Of a DNA stretch of 61,100 nucleotides, positions 60,603 through 61,100 are shown one piece after another. Location of the stretch: NCBI GenBank assembly GCA_018056425.1, contig JAGPFR010000012.1, positions 1 through 61,100 on the forward strand. The letters are read 5' to 3'. The notes beneath the pieces were generated by a model. That model had not been told where the DNA came from, ran no database searches, and saw nothing but the letters and a program-made list of their open reading frames with translations. Each line of letters starts with the position of its first letter. Within the stretch, counting starts at the first letter, position 1. Origin of the DNA: Lachnospiraceae bacterium (GTDB lineage Bacteria > Bacillota > Clostridia > Lachnospirales > Lachnospiraceae). The position numbers and the translations under genes were made by a program.

Positions 60603-61100
60603 ATGAACTATTCTTTACAGTACATAAGAATAGAGCTTAAAAGAGCCGCTCATGCATTGATGAGCGGTATGGTTACACTTATTATCATATCTGTTATTAC
60701 ACTGGGCTCTGCGGCAGCGTTATATACGCTGTTGCAGAGCCTTGGTATTTCCGAACCTGTTAAGATTGCCGTATCAACTCCGGGAGACGGCTCCATGTCC
60801 AAGATCGCTATCAGACTTTTGCAGGGAATGGATTCCATAAAAGCAGTATGCAAATTTGAACTTACCGATGAGCAGAGCGCCCGGGAAGGCGTTTATGACG
60901 GTACGTACGGAGCGGCCATAGTTCTGCCCGAGAACTTCTACGAGGGTGTTAATACCGGTATTAATCCTCCTGCACTTATTCTGGTTCCGGAAAATATGAC
61001 GGACGGACTCAGGAGTTTCGGAGATCTCCTGGAGGCTTCGGTATCACTGGTCGATACGGTTGAAGGCGGGATATATGCCGTGACGGATGCGTACTATGTT
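60603..61100 (+). CDS. ABC-2-type permease, N-terminal part (runs off the window)
   Basis: ATG 60603 opens a frame of 166 codons with no stop before the window edge. Product: MNYSLQYIRIELKRAAHALM, a membrane helix (~22-45, MVTLIIISVITLGSAAALYT), then an extracellular domain with GTYGAAIVLPENFYEGVNTG. Helix 1 followed by a long outside domain with an 'I-P-x-N/D-F' type segment is the pattern of ABC-2/YhgE-like export permeases. It lies 46 bases after the preceding gene and is the expected partner of the ATPase at 58315. No clear SD is visible. The rest of the gene is outside the window. Confidence 0.7.
   Translation, partial: MNYSLQYIRIELKRAAHALMSGMVTLIIISVITLGSAAALYTLLQSLGISEPVKIAVSTPGDGSMSKIAIRLLQGMDSIKAVCKFELTDEQSAREGVYDGTYGAAIVLPENFYEGVNTGINPPALILVPENMTDGLRSFGDLLEASVSLVDTVEGGIYAVTDAYYV

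Overview
The window looks like a chromosomal segment of an anaerobic, low-to-middling GC Clostridia member, most likely Lachnospiraceae (Butyrivibrio-like). This is an inference from gene content: an adjacent NifU/IscU-like scaffold and GGGtGRT protein, AddA/AddB, LL-diaminopimelate aminotransferase (DapL), a TSCPD protein, a PotA with a doubled TOBE region, zinc-ribbon membrane proteins, InlB-repeat surface proteins and frequent TTG starts behind strong Shine-Dalgarno (SD) sequences. I saw no rRNA, tRNA, CRISPR array, intact transposon or prophage.

Layout. 1-1.6 kb: a GNAT tail, then an abnormal junction where the 5' part of a GH31 glycosidase gene meets the 5' part of an antisense lipoprotein gene. 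1.6-5 kb (minus): a LuxR-type response regulator and a hybrid sensor protein with no ATP-binding domain, then exonuclease III. 5-9.2 kb: a lipoprotein, an AT-rich polytopic membrane protein, and the strongly codon-biased Fe-S scaffold/GGGtGRT pair. 9.2-11 kb: histidine phosphatase, flavin reductase, and a membrane-anchored protein with a toxin-like C-terminal domain.

11-22 kb: two transporter modules. The first has an ABC ATPase, an FtsX permease, a lipoprotein Ntn-hydrolase (C45-like), an OmpR-type regulator and a histidine kinase, packed as one operon. The second has a TetR regulator with a readable promoter/operator, an ABC ATPase and a large permease with 21-base repeats. Matching TetR-type palindromes lie upstream of tetR and of the second ABC operon. 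22-31.6 kb: AddB and AddA, then two surface proteins. 31.7-35.4 kb: a codon-biased L-fucose isomerase-like protein, a TSCPD protein and a chemoreceptor.

35.5-40.3 kb: potABCD for polyamine uptake, with a C-terminally anchored binding protein whose 3' end overlaps an antisense 41-residue membrane protein. 40.4-42 kb: remnants of a Tad pilus locus. 42-44.8 kb (minus): a CPBP protease, a YtrA-like GntR regulator and a DUF5808-like membrane protein behind a promoter and palindromic operator. 45-50.5 kb: glycosyltransferase, HisC, a Sm_multidrug_ex protein, a methyltransferase, Hsp33 and DapL, closed by a terminator. 50.6-55.2 kb: a large InlB/Gly-rich surface protein broken into two frames, and a secreted beta-propeller. 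55.2-61.1 kb: a metallophosphoesterase and a zinc-ribbon membrane protein (minus), divergent from an ABC ATPase, a membrane-anchored protein and the start of an ABC-2-type permease.

The most unusual points are the kinase-domain-less hybrid sensor, the sensor/transporter operon with an extracellular acylase-like lipoprotein, the conserved but uncharacterised Fe-S scaffold/GGGtGRT pair, the antisense small protein at potD, and three broken loci (GH31 junction, tad remnant, surface protein).
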